Positions 1 through 6,475 of a DNA stretch of 10,563 nt are shown here, piece by piece. Positions within the stretch are counted from its first letter, which is position 1, and each line of letters starts with the position of its first letter. A program made the translations under genes and the position numbers. The notes under the pieces are model-generated. The model did no database searches. It saw only the letters and a list, made by a program, of their open reading frames with translations, and was not told the origin of the DNA. Where the stretch lies: NCBI GenBank assembly GCA_964471435.1, contig CAYYGA010000048.1, positions 1 through 10,563 on the forward strand. The letters are read 5' to 3'. The stretch is from Facklamia sp964471435 (GTDB lineage: Bacteria > Bacillota > Bacilli > Lactobacillales > Aerococcaceae).

Positions 1-42
1 AAAACAAGGTTAATAAAAACCTACTACTTTAAGTAAGGTGAG

Positions 43-51
43 TGATATAAT
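43..51 (+). promoter_or_regulatory. Extended -10 promoter for pepF
   Basis: TATAAT at 46-51 is a perfect sigma-A -10 hexamer, preceded by TG at 43-44, which makes an extended -10 element. No good -35 hexamer stands 16-18 bases upstream (that stretch reads roughly ACTACT), which fits a promoter relying on the extended -10. Transcription would begin near base 58, leaving a leader of only about 15 bases that holds the ribosome binding site AAGGAG at 59-64. The same ten bases TGATATAATG recur in front of the transporter operon at 6439-6448. The assignment is by motif only. Confidence 0.6.
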
Positions 52-72
52 GGTTAGAAAGGAGTGATAAGT

Positions 73-1866
73 ATGAGTAATTTACCATTACGACAAGAGT
101 TAAATCCCGAAGAGTTGTGGGATTTATCACTATTGTTTACTAACCAGCAAGAATTTGAAGAAGCTTTAGAAAAATATAAAGGTGAAGTTAATCAATTTGA
201 AGGTTACCAAGGAAAGCTTAACAATAAACACCAACTAATTCAAGCTTTAAATGCTCTCGAATCAATCAATCAACAGGCTGCTTATCTGGCGCATTATGCT
301 TCTTTAGCTTATGAAACAGATAAATTAACCCGCCAAAATGAAGAAAATGAGATGCGGGTGCGGCAGCTCTTTGATGAAAGCGGACAAAAACTAGCATTTT
401 TTGAAGTTGAATTAGCATTATTAGAAGCTGATTATTTAAAAGAGTTAGCTGGCCAGCCGGAATTAGAAACATTCACAGCTTTTCTTGATGAAGTCGTTCG
501 AAAAAAAGAATTTTATTTGTCAAAAGAAGGCGAAGAGTTATTAAGTTCAATTGATAGTCACTTGTTTAATCAGTACCGTTTATATGAAACTATTAAACAT
601 CAAGATCTACGCTTCGAGAGTTTTGAAGTAGACGGGCAAACTTATCACAATTCCTTTCCCGCTTTTGAAGGAAACTATGAAACACATCCCAATCAAGCTG
701 TGCGTCATCAATCATGGGAATCTTTTCATGAGGGGTTAGCTGGTTTTCAACATACAGCCGCTACTAATTATATCAGCCAAGTTCAAACTGAAAAACAAAT
801 CGCACAACTAAGAGGATTTTCATCCGTCCTCGACTATCATTTGTTTGATCAAAAGGTCGGCCAGGAAGCTTATCATCGACAAATTGATACCTTAATGAAG
901 TATTTTGCGCCTGTCATGCAGCGGTATGCTAAAGTTTTACAAAAACAGCATGGACTCACTAAGATTTCTTTAGCCGATATAAAAATGCCCTTTAATCCTG
1001 ACTTTCAATCGGTAGTTTCGATTGAAGAGAGCCGCCAGATGATAGAAGATGCCTTTACTAATTTAGGAGATGAGTATTTAAAAATTATAAAAGAAGCGTT
1101 TGATAAACGTTGGATTGATTATCCGATGAATCAAACCAAATCCACTGGAGGTTTTTGTGCAACAGTTTATAATGGGCCTTCATATATTCTTTTAAATTGG
1201 ACAGGTTTATTAAGTGAGGTATTGGTTTTAGCACATGAACTAGGCCATGCCTGTCATTACCAACTTTTTTACCGTAATCAATCCAGCTTAACACCGGATG
1301 TCAGCTTATACTTTGTAGAAGCTCCCTCTACTGCTAATGAAGTGATTATGTGTCAATATTTATTAAAGCAGGATTTAAGTAAGGGAGAAAAACAAAATTT
1401 AATCGCTGAATTTATTTCCAGGACTTATTTCCATAATATGGTCACTCATTTATTAGAAGCAGATTTTCAAAGGAAGGTCTACCAAGCAGTAGATAACAAT
1501 GACTTATTAAATAGTGAGATACTGAATCAATTCTTCTATGAAACTTTAAGTGGATTCTGGGGTGATGCGGTGGAAATAAATCCTGGGGCAGAATTGACTT
1601 GGATGCGTCAGCCGCACTACTTCATGGGCTTGTACCCTTACACTTATTCCGCCGGCTTAACAATCGGTACTCAAGTCGGACAGGAAATAGCTCAAGGAAA
1701 TCAAACAGTTATATCCCAGTGGCTGGAAGTATTAAAAATGGGCGGCACTCAAGATCCTGTTACCCTGGCTAAAATGGTTGGTGTTAATATGACAAATAGT
1801 GACGCTTTAAAAGAAGCAATTGCTTTTGTCGATAAATTATTAGATCAAATTGAGTCAATATTATAA
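73..1866 (+). CDS. pepF: Oligoendopeptidase F (M3B family zinc metallopeptidase)
   Basis: This is a cytoplasmic zinc endopeptidase that cuts short oligopeptides, in peptide nutrition and turnover of peptide fragments. The product is 597 residues, the usual length for PepF. The catalytic HELGH is at residues 388-392 (two His zinc ligands and the general-base Glu). The third zinc ligand is Glu416 in the motif VEAPSTANE, 28 residues after the first His as in M3 peptidases. The N-terminal part is helical and rich in Gln and Glu, and there is no signal peptide or membrane segment. I chose the ATG at 73 because AAGGAG at 59-64 lies 8 bases upstream; an in-frame GTG at 64 would overlap that site. 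The gene stands alone, with its own promoter and a 205-base gap to the next gene. No clear intrinsic terminator follows it. The family call is secure; the physiological substrates cannot be read from sequence. Confidence 0.96.
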   Translation: MSNLPLRQELNPEELWDLSLLFTNQQEFEEALEKYKGEVNQFEGYQGKLNNKHQLIQALNALESINQQAAYLAHYASLAYETDKLTRQNEENEMRVRQLFDESGQKLAFFEVELALLEADYLKELAGQPELETFTAFLDEVVRKKEFYLSKEGEELLSSIDSHLFNQYRLYETIKHQDLRFESFEVDGQTYHNSFPAFEGNYETHPNQAVRHQSWESFHEGLAGFQHTAATNYISQVQTEKQIAQLRGFSSVLDYHLFDQKVGQEAYHRQIDTLMKYFAPVMQRYAKVLQKQHGLTKISLADIKMPFNPDFQSVVSIEESRQMIEDAFTNLGDEYLKIIKEAFDKRWIDYPMNQTKSTGGFCATVYNGPSYILLNWTGLLSEVLVLAHELGHACHYQLFYRNQSSLTPDVSLYFVEAPSTANEVIMCQYLLKQDLSKGEKQNLIAEFISRTYFHNMVTHLLEADFQRKVYQAVDNNDLLNSEILNQFFYETLSGFWGDAVEINPGAELTWMRQPHYFMGLYPYTYSAGLTIGTQVGQEIAQGNQTVISQWLEVLKMGGTQDPVTLAKMVGVNMTNSDALKEAIAFVDKLLDQIESIL

Positions 1867-1922
1867 AAAACATTGCATAATAATAATACAAGCTCTTTCA
1901 TCCCAGTCCTTTGTAATAATAT

Positions 1923-1965
1923 GTCAGTTTGATTGCAATCATAAGATAAACAGTTTAAAACTGAC
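1923..1965. repeat. Nested inverted repeats upstream of the LysM gene
   Basis: GTCAGTTT (1923-1930) and AAACTGAC (1958-1965) form a perfect 8-base inverted repeat with a 27-base spacer. The spacer holds a 10-base palindrome, GATTGCAATC (1931-1940), and the right arm overlaps a second palindrome, CAGTTTAAAACTG (1951-1963). It lies 57 bases after pepF and 107 bases before the LysM gene. It could be an operator, a leader-RNA structure or a degenerate terminator, but no T-run follows. I found no convincing promoter in the gap; a TAGAAT at 2008-2013 has no good -35. The repeats are seen directly; their function is unknown. Confidence 0.5.
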
Positions 1966-2071
1966 TTACATTCGTGGGAAAAGCATGTATTTGCTGTTGA
2001 TATGAGTTAGAATACTTCTTACAACGTCAAGAACGGGCTTTAATTCCCGCAGTAAGGAGTAATTTTAATTT

Positions 2072-3149
2072 ATGAAAAAATCATTAAAAGTTGTTTTAGC
2101 AGCCATGAGTTTGTCGCCTTTATTTTTTGGATCTAATAATGTCCAGGCACAATCAGCGGCAAATCAAGAAATCTCATTTTTAGGTAATTGGAAACGTCGC
2201 CCTATCGAAGATATCATGACATCCATTCAATTAAGTGTTGAGTCGGGTTCTAAAACTTATATAGTTCAATGGGGAGACACTTTGAATTCGATTGCTTTGG
2301 CTACAGGAATCCATGTGAAAGACTTAGTTCAAATTAACTCAATTGCAAACCCTGATTTAATTTTAGCAGGAGCGACTATTACTTTTAACCCTCAAACACA
2401 AACTATTGTTTATGATGACTTGGTATCTGAAGAAACAGAAGTTCCTGCACCCAATACAGATGATGAAAATGTTGAAGGTATCTTAGAAGAAACACATGTT
2501 GAAGAAATTACTTCTGAAGAGGAGTATTTAGTCGTCGACACGGAAGAAGTAGAAGCAGCAGATGTCCCGACAGCTATTCTAGAATTAGAAACTGAAGAAA
2601 CAAGCTTCAATCATAGTGAAGCCCAAAACTTAAGTGTAGAAATTTTAGAAGAACTAATTACTGAAGAACCAATTATTGAGGAACCAATTNNNNNNNNNNN
2701 NNNNNNNNNNNNNNNNNNNNNNNNNNNNNNNNNNNNNNNNNNNNNNNNNNNNNNNNNNNNNNNNNNNNNNNNNNNNNNNNNNNNNNNNNCCAATTGTTGA
2801 AGAACCGATTGTTGAAGAGCCAATTGTTGAAGCTCCAACCAATGTATCGTCAGATCCAAGTGCAGCCTTCAGCCAGATTGTAGCCGATAAAGGTGTAAGT
2901 GCCTCTGAAGCTGATATGTGGTCATTTATTATAAACCGTGAATCCAGCTGGAACCCTACCATCAGCAACCCATCAAGTGGTGCATATGGTTTACCTCAAG
3001 CTTTACCAGGCAGTAAAATGGCTTCACATGGCGCTGATTGGCAGACTAACCCATACACTCAGCTTTCTTGGATGTATGATTATATGGTAGGTCGTTATGG
3101 AAGTATTGCAGGAGCATATGAGTTCTGGCAAAATAATCACTGGTATTAA
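2072..3149 (+). CDS. Secreted LysM protein with Apf/IsaA-like transglycosylase C-terminus (interrupted by assembly gap)
   Basis: This is probably a cell-wall-associated peptidoglycan hydrolase. The first 26 residues are a Sec signal peptide (MKKSLK start, hydrophobic core, VQA cleavage site). A LysM domain, which binds the GlcNAc backbone of peptidoglycan, spans about residues 62-105 (YIVQWGDTLNSIA, then INSIANPD). A strongly acidic, Glu-rich linker leads to Pro-Ile-Val-Glu-Glu repeats. The last roughly 100 residues match the C-terminus shared by Apf, IsaA and SceD proteins: INRESSWNP with the presumed catalytic Glu, then GAYGLPQALPG, and a final FWQNNHWY. The 100 N at 2690-2789 shift the frame between the halves. 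If the missing bases complete whole 15-base repeats, the frame is restored, so I annotate one gene rather than two or a pseudogene. AAGGAG at 2054-2059 lies 12 bases before the ATG. True length is unknown; enzyme activity is inferred from family. Confidence 0.85.
2669..2834 (+). repeat. 15-base tandem repeat encoding Pro-Ile-Val-Glu-Glu, spanning the gap
   Basis: Units of the form CCAATTGTTGAAGAA are visible on both sides of the gap. Before it are one unit, CCAATTATTGAGGAA (2669-2683), and the start of another (2684-2689). After it are 2790-2804, 2805-2819 and a divergent last unit at 2820-2834 ending in Ala. The copies differ by single, mostly silent changes (CCA/CCG, GAA/GAG). The array encodes a Pro/Glu-rich spacer that probably holds the transglycosylase domain away from the LysM anchor. 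Total copy number cannot be known from this assembly. Confidence 0.85.
2690..2789. other. Assembly gap of 100 N
   Basis: Exactly 100 consecutive N, the conventional placeholder for a scaffold gap of unknown size. It interrupts a repeat unit after CCAATT and resumes exactly at the CCA of a new unit. The missing length should therefore be 9 plus a multiple of 15 bases if the array is regular. Since 100 is not divisible by 3, the apparent frame change across the gap is an artefact of the placeholder. Confidence 0.97.
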
Positions 3150-3313
3150 AATAACAATAATATTGATATCAATTTAGTGATTTTGCTGAAGCTTGTTCAG
3201 AAATTTTAATAAATCGTCATCGACTATTAAAGTGATGAGGTCTTAGGTCCGAAAGTAATTGAACTGGTATGAATGATAAAAGGTGGGTACCAGGAGCTGT
3301 TAAACTGAAAAGA

Positions 3314-3345
3314 AAAATTAATTAGTTTAATTTACTAATGATTTT
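3314..3345 (+). terminator. Possible AT-rich terminator of the LysM gene
   Basis: AAAATTAATTAGT (3314-3326) pairs with ACTAATGATTTT (3334-3345) through 12 pairs, with one bulged A, one G-T pair and a 7-base loop. A loose T-rich run (CATTCTTTT) follows. The stem has few GC pairs, so it may be a weak terminator or an mRNA 3'-end structure. A stronger terminator lies 33 bases further on. Confidence 0.35.
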
Positions 3346-3377
3346 CATTCTTTTGGAATTTAATAAATTGTTTAAAG

Positions 3378-3408
3378 AAAGAGTATTCCTTTGAATGCTC
3401 TTTTTTTT
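3378..3408 (+). terminator. Strong intrinsic terminator
   Basis: AAAGAGTATTC (3378-3388) pairs with GAATGCTCTTT (3393-3403) in an 11-base-pair stem with one G-T pair and a CTTT loop. The T-run extends to 3408, giving eight consecutive T. This ends transcription coming from the LysM gene and separates it from the unit starting at 3471. The A-run on the left arm would give partial function in the other direction too, but no convergent gene needs it. Confidence 0.85.
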
Positions 3409-3411
3409 GCT

Positions 3412-3440
3412 TTGTTTTCATCTCTTGGCTTTGGTAGAAT
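3412..3440 (+). promoter_or_regulatory. Promoter for the beta-CASP hydrolase/phosphatase unit
   Basis: TTGTTT (3412-3417) as -35 and TAGAAT (3435-3440) as -10 are spaced by 17 bases. TG at 3432-3433 adds an extended -10 element. Transcription would start near 3447, about 25 bases before the first ATG. It begins only a few bases after the upstream terminator's T-run, a normal arrangement between adjacent units. A TTGACA at 3446-3451 looks like a -35 but has no usable -10 before the start codon. Confidence 0.6.
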
Positions 3441-3473
3441 TAGCCTTGACAAAGATTTTATAGGGGGACTATG

Positions 3474-4847
3474 ATGACTAACGCAACTAAAATAACCTTT
3501 TGGAATGGCTTGGATACTATCGGTGGTAATATAGTGAGTTTTGAAAAAGATAACCACCGCCTAATCATGGATTTGGGAGCATTAGTAGGAGCAGATGTGC
3601 TTGAATTAACTGATAGAAGTAAAACAACCGATTTATTTCATCAAGAATTAATCCCTGCCATCGATGGTATTTACCCAGCTGATCAAATCGCAGCACTTGA
3701 CTTAGGTTCTTATGAAGAAAGTACAGTAAACACAGCAATTTGTTTATCCCATTTACATCTTGATCATTTAGGTAATTTTGGACAAATTGCAACTGATTTA
3801 CCTGTTTATGCCAGTCAAGACTCAGTTGATTTCTATCATGCTTTAGCTAAAACCCATTTATTACCTCAGTATCAAGTAAACTGGCAGGCGGTGGAATATG
3901 GCAAAACCATCAAACATGGGCCCTTTAAAGTAACTTTTTATGAAAGCGACCATGATACTTTAGGAGCGTCCAGTATTTTCATTGAGGCTGATGATGTAAA
4001 AGTTATTTATTCGGGAGATGTTCGTTTATCAGGTTTTTACCCCGAAAAAGTTTCTCAATGGATTTCCAAAGGGCAAGAATTTAATCCTGATATATTATTA
4101 TTAGAAGGTACTACTTTTTCTTCCTATGGAGACGAAGTAGAAGTACGACCGATTGAAAATTCGATGAAATCAATTAATAGTCCTACGGAGCGCAAACTTA
4201 TCCAAGAAATCACTAAGCTGCTGGAAACTCGAACTGATGAATTGTTTGTTTTGAATGCTTACCCGCAAAATGTTACCCGTTTATTAGCAATGGTAAAATT
4301 AGCACAGACTTATCAACGAAAATTTGTCTTTGATTCAGCCTATTATCAACTATTAAAACCTTTTACTGATGAGTTAGGCTTAAAAATTTATTATTTTCAA
4401 GATGAAATAGTAAAGGTGGAACAAGATTTAACAGATGCTGTATCAGCAGTTCAGTTAAAAGATCATCCGGGGAACTATTTCCTACAGGTTGATTATGAAA
4501 GACACCAGCATCTATTTGAATTACCTCAAGGGGTTTATTTACATTCAAATGGGGTGCCTTTAGGTTTTTATGATGAGCAATATGAACCTTTTGTTTTTAG
4601 TTTGACAGAAGCAGGCTGGGATTTTTACCAGGCGAATGTATCCGGTCACGCACAGCCGACTGATTTATTGTCGATTGCCTATATGATTAACCCTGCTGTA
4701 ACAGTTCCATGGCATACTTATAAACCGGAAGTTTTTGCGCAAGAACTTATTAATTATGGTGTAACGACTCGCCTGCCGCAAAAAAGATATGAGTACAGCC
4801 CGGCAGAGCTTTTAGACGAAAATAGAAATGGAAGCGTTGAAAAATAG
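3474..4847 (+). CDS. MBL-fold/beta-CASP metallo-hydrolase, RNase J-like
   Basis: A cytoplasmic metallo-beta-lactamase-fold hydrolase, probably a nuclease acting on RNA or DNA. Numbered from the ATG at 3471, the metal-binding motif HLHLDH lies at residues 94-99. The further ligands fit His161 (SDHDTLGAS) and Asp183 (YSGDVRLSG). The beta-CASP signs follow: an acidic motif A at Glu212 (LLLEGTTFSS), motif B His393 in VSGHAQPTD, and motif C His415 in VPWHTYKPE. These match the order in RNase J and related enzymes. At about 457 residues it is shorter than RNase J (about 555), ending soon after motif C and so lacking the C-terminal domain. Two ATGs stand side by side at 3471 and 3474; the GGGGG at 3463-3467 sits 6 bases before the second, which I prefer. 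It shares a transcript with the next gene. The family call is firm; substrate and biological role are unknown. Confidence 0.88.
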   Translation: MTNATKITFWNGLDTIGGNIVSFEKDNHRLIMDLGALVGADVLELTDRSKTTDLFHQELIPAIDGIYPADQIAALDLGSYEESTVNTAICLSHLHLDHLGNFGQIATDLPVYASQDSVDFYHALAKTHLLPQYQVNWQAVEYGKTIKHGPFKVTFYESDHDTLGASSIFIEADDVKVIYSGDVRLSGFYPEKVSQWISKGQEFNPDILLLEGTTFSSYGDEVEVRPIENSMKSINSPTERKLIQEITKLLETRTDELFVLNAYPQNVTRLLAMVKLAQTYQRKFVFDSAYYQLLKPFTDELGLKIYYFQDEIVKVEQDLTDAVSAVQLKDHPGNYFLQVDYERHQHLFELPQGVYLHSNGVPLGFYDEQYEPFVFSLTEAGWDFYQANVSGHAQPTDLLSIAYMINPAVTVPWHTYKPEVFAQELINYGVTTRLPQKRYEYSPAELLDENRNGSVEK

Positions 4848-4848
4848 G

Positions 4849-6396
4849 ATGGAAACTTTAACACTGTTATTTACTAGCGATACGCATGCACATTGGATTG
4901 AAAATCAAAACAATGGCGGATATTCACTGACAAATACAGCAGCACTTTTAAAGAAGAAGCGCCAACAAGCTCCGGGCAAGGTTTTACTGATGGATATAGG
5001 TGATTTTATTCAAGGCTCATCTTTTGCAACTTATACCAGTACAGTTAGTCAGGATGCATCCGTATATGCCCGTGCCATGAACCATCTTAATTATGATTAT
5101 CAACTACTAGGAAATCATGAGTTTAATTTTGGTTTAGATTATTTAGAAAGTGCATTAACGAATCTAGAAGCACAGGTCTTATGTGCCAACTTAGTTGATG
5201 AGAAAAATAAAACGCCTTTGTTTGGAAAACCTTATGAAATAAAAGAAATACAAGGGTTAAGAGTAGGTATAATCGGGGTTACCACTCATTATATCCCTCA
5301 CTGGGAACTACCAGAGCATTATGAAGGAATTGAATTCTTAGATGCGAGTCAAACGGTTAACCACTATGTCAACTTAATAAAAGATCAGGTGGATCTTATG
5401 ATTGTCGCCTACCATGGAGGCTTTGAAAAAGATTTAGCGACTGGTTTGGAATTAGAAGCTCAAAGTGGTGAAAACCAAGGCTACCGTATTTTAGAAGAAA
5501 ATCCCGCTGTGGATATTCTGTTAACGGGGCATCAGCATCGATTAATTAATGAAAAATTTAACGATACTTTAACATTGCAGCCGGGTTATGGAGGCGAAAG
5601 TGTAGGAGAAGTCATAATTCAACACACTAATGGTAAAGTTCATTCAATAGAAGGTACCCTACATAAAATAGAAAAAGATGTAACCGATTCAAGTGTTTCA
5701 GAAATATTAGAACCTGAATATTCTAAAGCTGTTAATTGGTTAAACCAGTCCTTGGGCTATGCTCAAATTGACTTTACTACTGATGATATTTTTAAAGCCA
5801 GACAAGAAGGACATCCTTTTCCCGAATTTTTAAATCAATTGATGCTTGCCCACACAAAGGCTGATTTTGCAGGTATTTCTATTTTGAATGACAGCTTTCA
5901 TTTGTTTAGAGGCGATATCACGAATGCCCTGCTATTAGAAACTTATCCTTACTATAATCGAATAGCAGTTGTTGAAATGTCCGGACAGGACCTTTATGAG
6001 ATTATGGAATATAATTTGGCCTACTTTAGTTTAGATGCCAACGAACAATTGCAGGTTAATCCTGACTATTTATTCCCAAAACCGCGGCATTATAACTACG
6101 ATTTATACAGTGGGTTTACTTCAGTCATTAATATGCAAAATTCTAAAGGTAAACGGGTAGAACAATTGATCGATGAAAAAAATGGAGAACCTATAAACCG
6201 AACACAACTTTATAAAGTGGCTGTTACGCAATACAGAGCTGTAGGTGGAGGGGACTATTCTAATTTTGGTAAAGATAAAATTTTAAAAATTTCAGAACAG
6301 GATATGGAGAGTTTAATTAAGGACGGCTTAACCTCATATACTGAAAAGGATTGGACAAAAGTCAACCAAAATTATAAGCATCTTGTTTGGAAATAA
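4849..6396 (+). CDS. Bifunctional metallophosphatase/5'-nucleotidase family protein, cytoplasmic
   Basis: A two-domain metallophosphoesterase of the UshA/YunD type, which removes phosphate from nucleotides or related phosphomonoesters or cyclic diesters. Counting from the ATG at 4849, the N-terminal calcineurin-like domain shows SDTHA (Asp11, His13), GDF (Asp52), GNHE (Asn89, His90), AYHGG (His189) and GHQH (His228, His230), the full dinuclear metal set. A 5'-nucleotidase C-terminal domain follows from about residue 320 (DSFHLFRGDIT; AVGGGDYSNFG near the end). There is no signal peptide or wall anchor, so unlike the exported UshA-type enzymes it should work in the cytoplasm. An alternative in-frame ATG at 4828 would overlap the upstream gene by 20 bases. 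I prefer 4849, one base after the upstream stop, because METLTLLFTSDTHA is the usual family N-terminus. Neither start has a strong ribosome site, so translation is probably coupled to the upstream gene. Substrate not determinable. Confidence 0.88.
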   Translation: METLTLLFTSDTHAHWIENQNNGGYSLTNTAALLKKKRQQAPGKVLLMDIGDFIQGSSFATYTSTVSQDASVYARAMNHLNYDYQLLGNHEFNFGLDYLESALTNLEAQVLCANLVDEKNKTPLFGKPYEIKEIQGLRVGIIGVTTHYIPHWELPEHYEGIEFLDASQTVNHYVNLIKDQVDLMIVAYHGGFEKDLATGLELEAQSGENQGYRILEENPAVDILLTGHQHRLINEKFNDTLTLQPGYGGESVGEVIIQHTNGKVHSIEGTLHKIEKDVTDSSVSEILEPEYSKAVNWLNQSLGYAQIDFTTDDIFKARQEGHPFPEFLNQLMLAHTKADFAGISILNDSFHLFRGDITNALLLETYPYYNRIAVVEMSGQDLYEIMEYNLAYFSLDANEQLQVNPDYLFPKPRHYNYDLYSGFTSVINMQNSKGKRVEQLIDEKNGEPINRTQLYKVAVTQYRAVGGGDYSNFGKDKILKISEQDMESLIKDGLTSYTEKDWTKVNQNYKHLVWK

Positions 6397-6415
6397 ATAA
6401 GAGTTTATAAAAAAC

Positions 6416-6447
6416 TTTACATTAAATTTACAAAGCTTTGATATAAT
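6416..6447 (+). promoter_or_regulatory. Promoter of the ABC importer operon
   Basis: A perfect -10 TATAAT at 6442-6447 is preceded by TG at 6439-6440 (extended -10). The best -35-like hexamer is TTTACA at 6416-6421, but its 20-base spacing is too long to be ideal; a second TTTACA at 6427-6432 is too close. Recognition probably depends on the extended -10, perhaps helped by an activator. Transcription should start near 6454, inside the operator listed next. No convincing terminator lies between the phosphatase gene and this promoter (only AGTTT/AAACT at 6402-6416), so some read-through is likely. Confidence 0.7.
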
Positions 6448-6460
6448 GATAGCGCTCACA
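6447..6460 (+). promoter_or_regulatory. cre-like (CcpA/LacI-family) operator
   Basis: TGATAGCGCTCACA fits every position of the published Bacillus cre consensus TGWNANCGNTNWCA and has the central CG step typical of LacI-family operators. It begins at the last base of the -10 hexamer and covers the predicted transcription start, so a bound regulator would block initiation. Catabolite repression by CcpA is the simplest reading. A dedicated LacI-family repressor encoded elsewhere is the alternative, since no regulator gene is present in the window. The motif match is direct; binding is inferred. Confidence 0.7.
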
Positions 6461-6475
6461 TAAGGAGGAAGGCTA

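Larger units (their letters stand above)
3150..3470. other. Non-coding region between the LysM gene and the beta-CASP hydrolase
   Basis: I see no plausible gene in these 321 bases on either strand. From left to right they hold a perfect 12-base palindrome ATTGATATCAAT (3162-3173); a small hairpin CTGAA/TTCAG (3186-3200); a weak TCATC/GATGA pairing (3217-3238); and a CTGGTA/TACCAG stem (3264-3269 with 3288-3293). After these come an AT-rich hairpin, a strong terminator and a promoter, each listed separately. The stretch 3281-3291 (AGGTGGGTACC) resembles the core of a T-box but lacks the rest of such a leader. A small RNA between about 3180 and 3345 is possible but unproven. Confidence 0.6.

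Noticed and set aside
7..22. Hairpin AGGTT/AACCT before pepF as a terminator of an upstream gene.
   Set aside because: The stem is five pairs and no T-run follows.
1085..1294. Antisense open frames inside pepF and similar ones inside other genes on the minus strand.
   Set aside because: They have no recognisable domains, lack ribosome sites and lie wholly inside well-supported genes; they look like shadows of the coding strand.
1911..1930. WalR box (two TGTWAH half-sites) controlling the wall hydrolase.
   Set aside because: TGTAAT is followed by TGTCAG at a spacing of four rather than five bases, and the second half-site does not fit.
2669..2834. CRISPR-like repeats.
   Set aside because: The 15-base units are directly adjacent without spacers, in frame, and encode a regular Pro-Ile-Val-Glu-Glu linker.
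2676..3149. A separate short gene starting in the repeat just before the N run and encoding the transglycosylase domain.
   Set aside because: It has no ribosome binding site or signal peptide, and its frame before the gap does not match the repeat frame. It is the 3' half of the LysM gene displaced by the 100-N placeholder.
3236..3300. T-box riboswitch, suggested by AGGTGGGTACC.
   Set aside because: It differs from the T-box core at several positions, there is no room for a Stem I with specifier loop, the sequence is not built into the downstream terminator, and the next gene is not an amino-acid-related gene and has its own promoter.
3446..3451. Consensus -35 TTGACA.
   Set aside because: A -10 at the proper distance would fall on the start codon region, and no TATAAT-like hexamer is there. 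The promoter at 3412-3440 explains the gene better.
6402..6418. Terminator after the phosphatase gene (AGTTT/AAACT).
   Set aside because: The stem is only five AT-rich pairs and is followed by just two further T.
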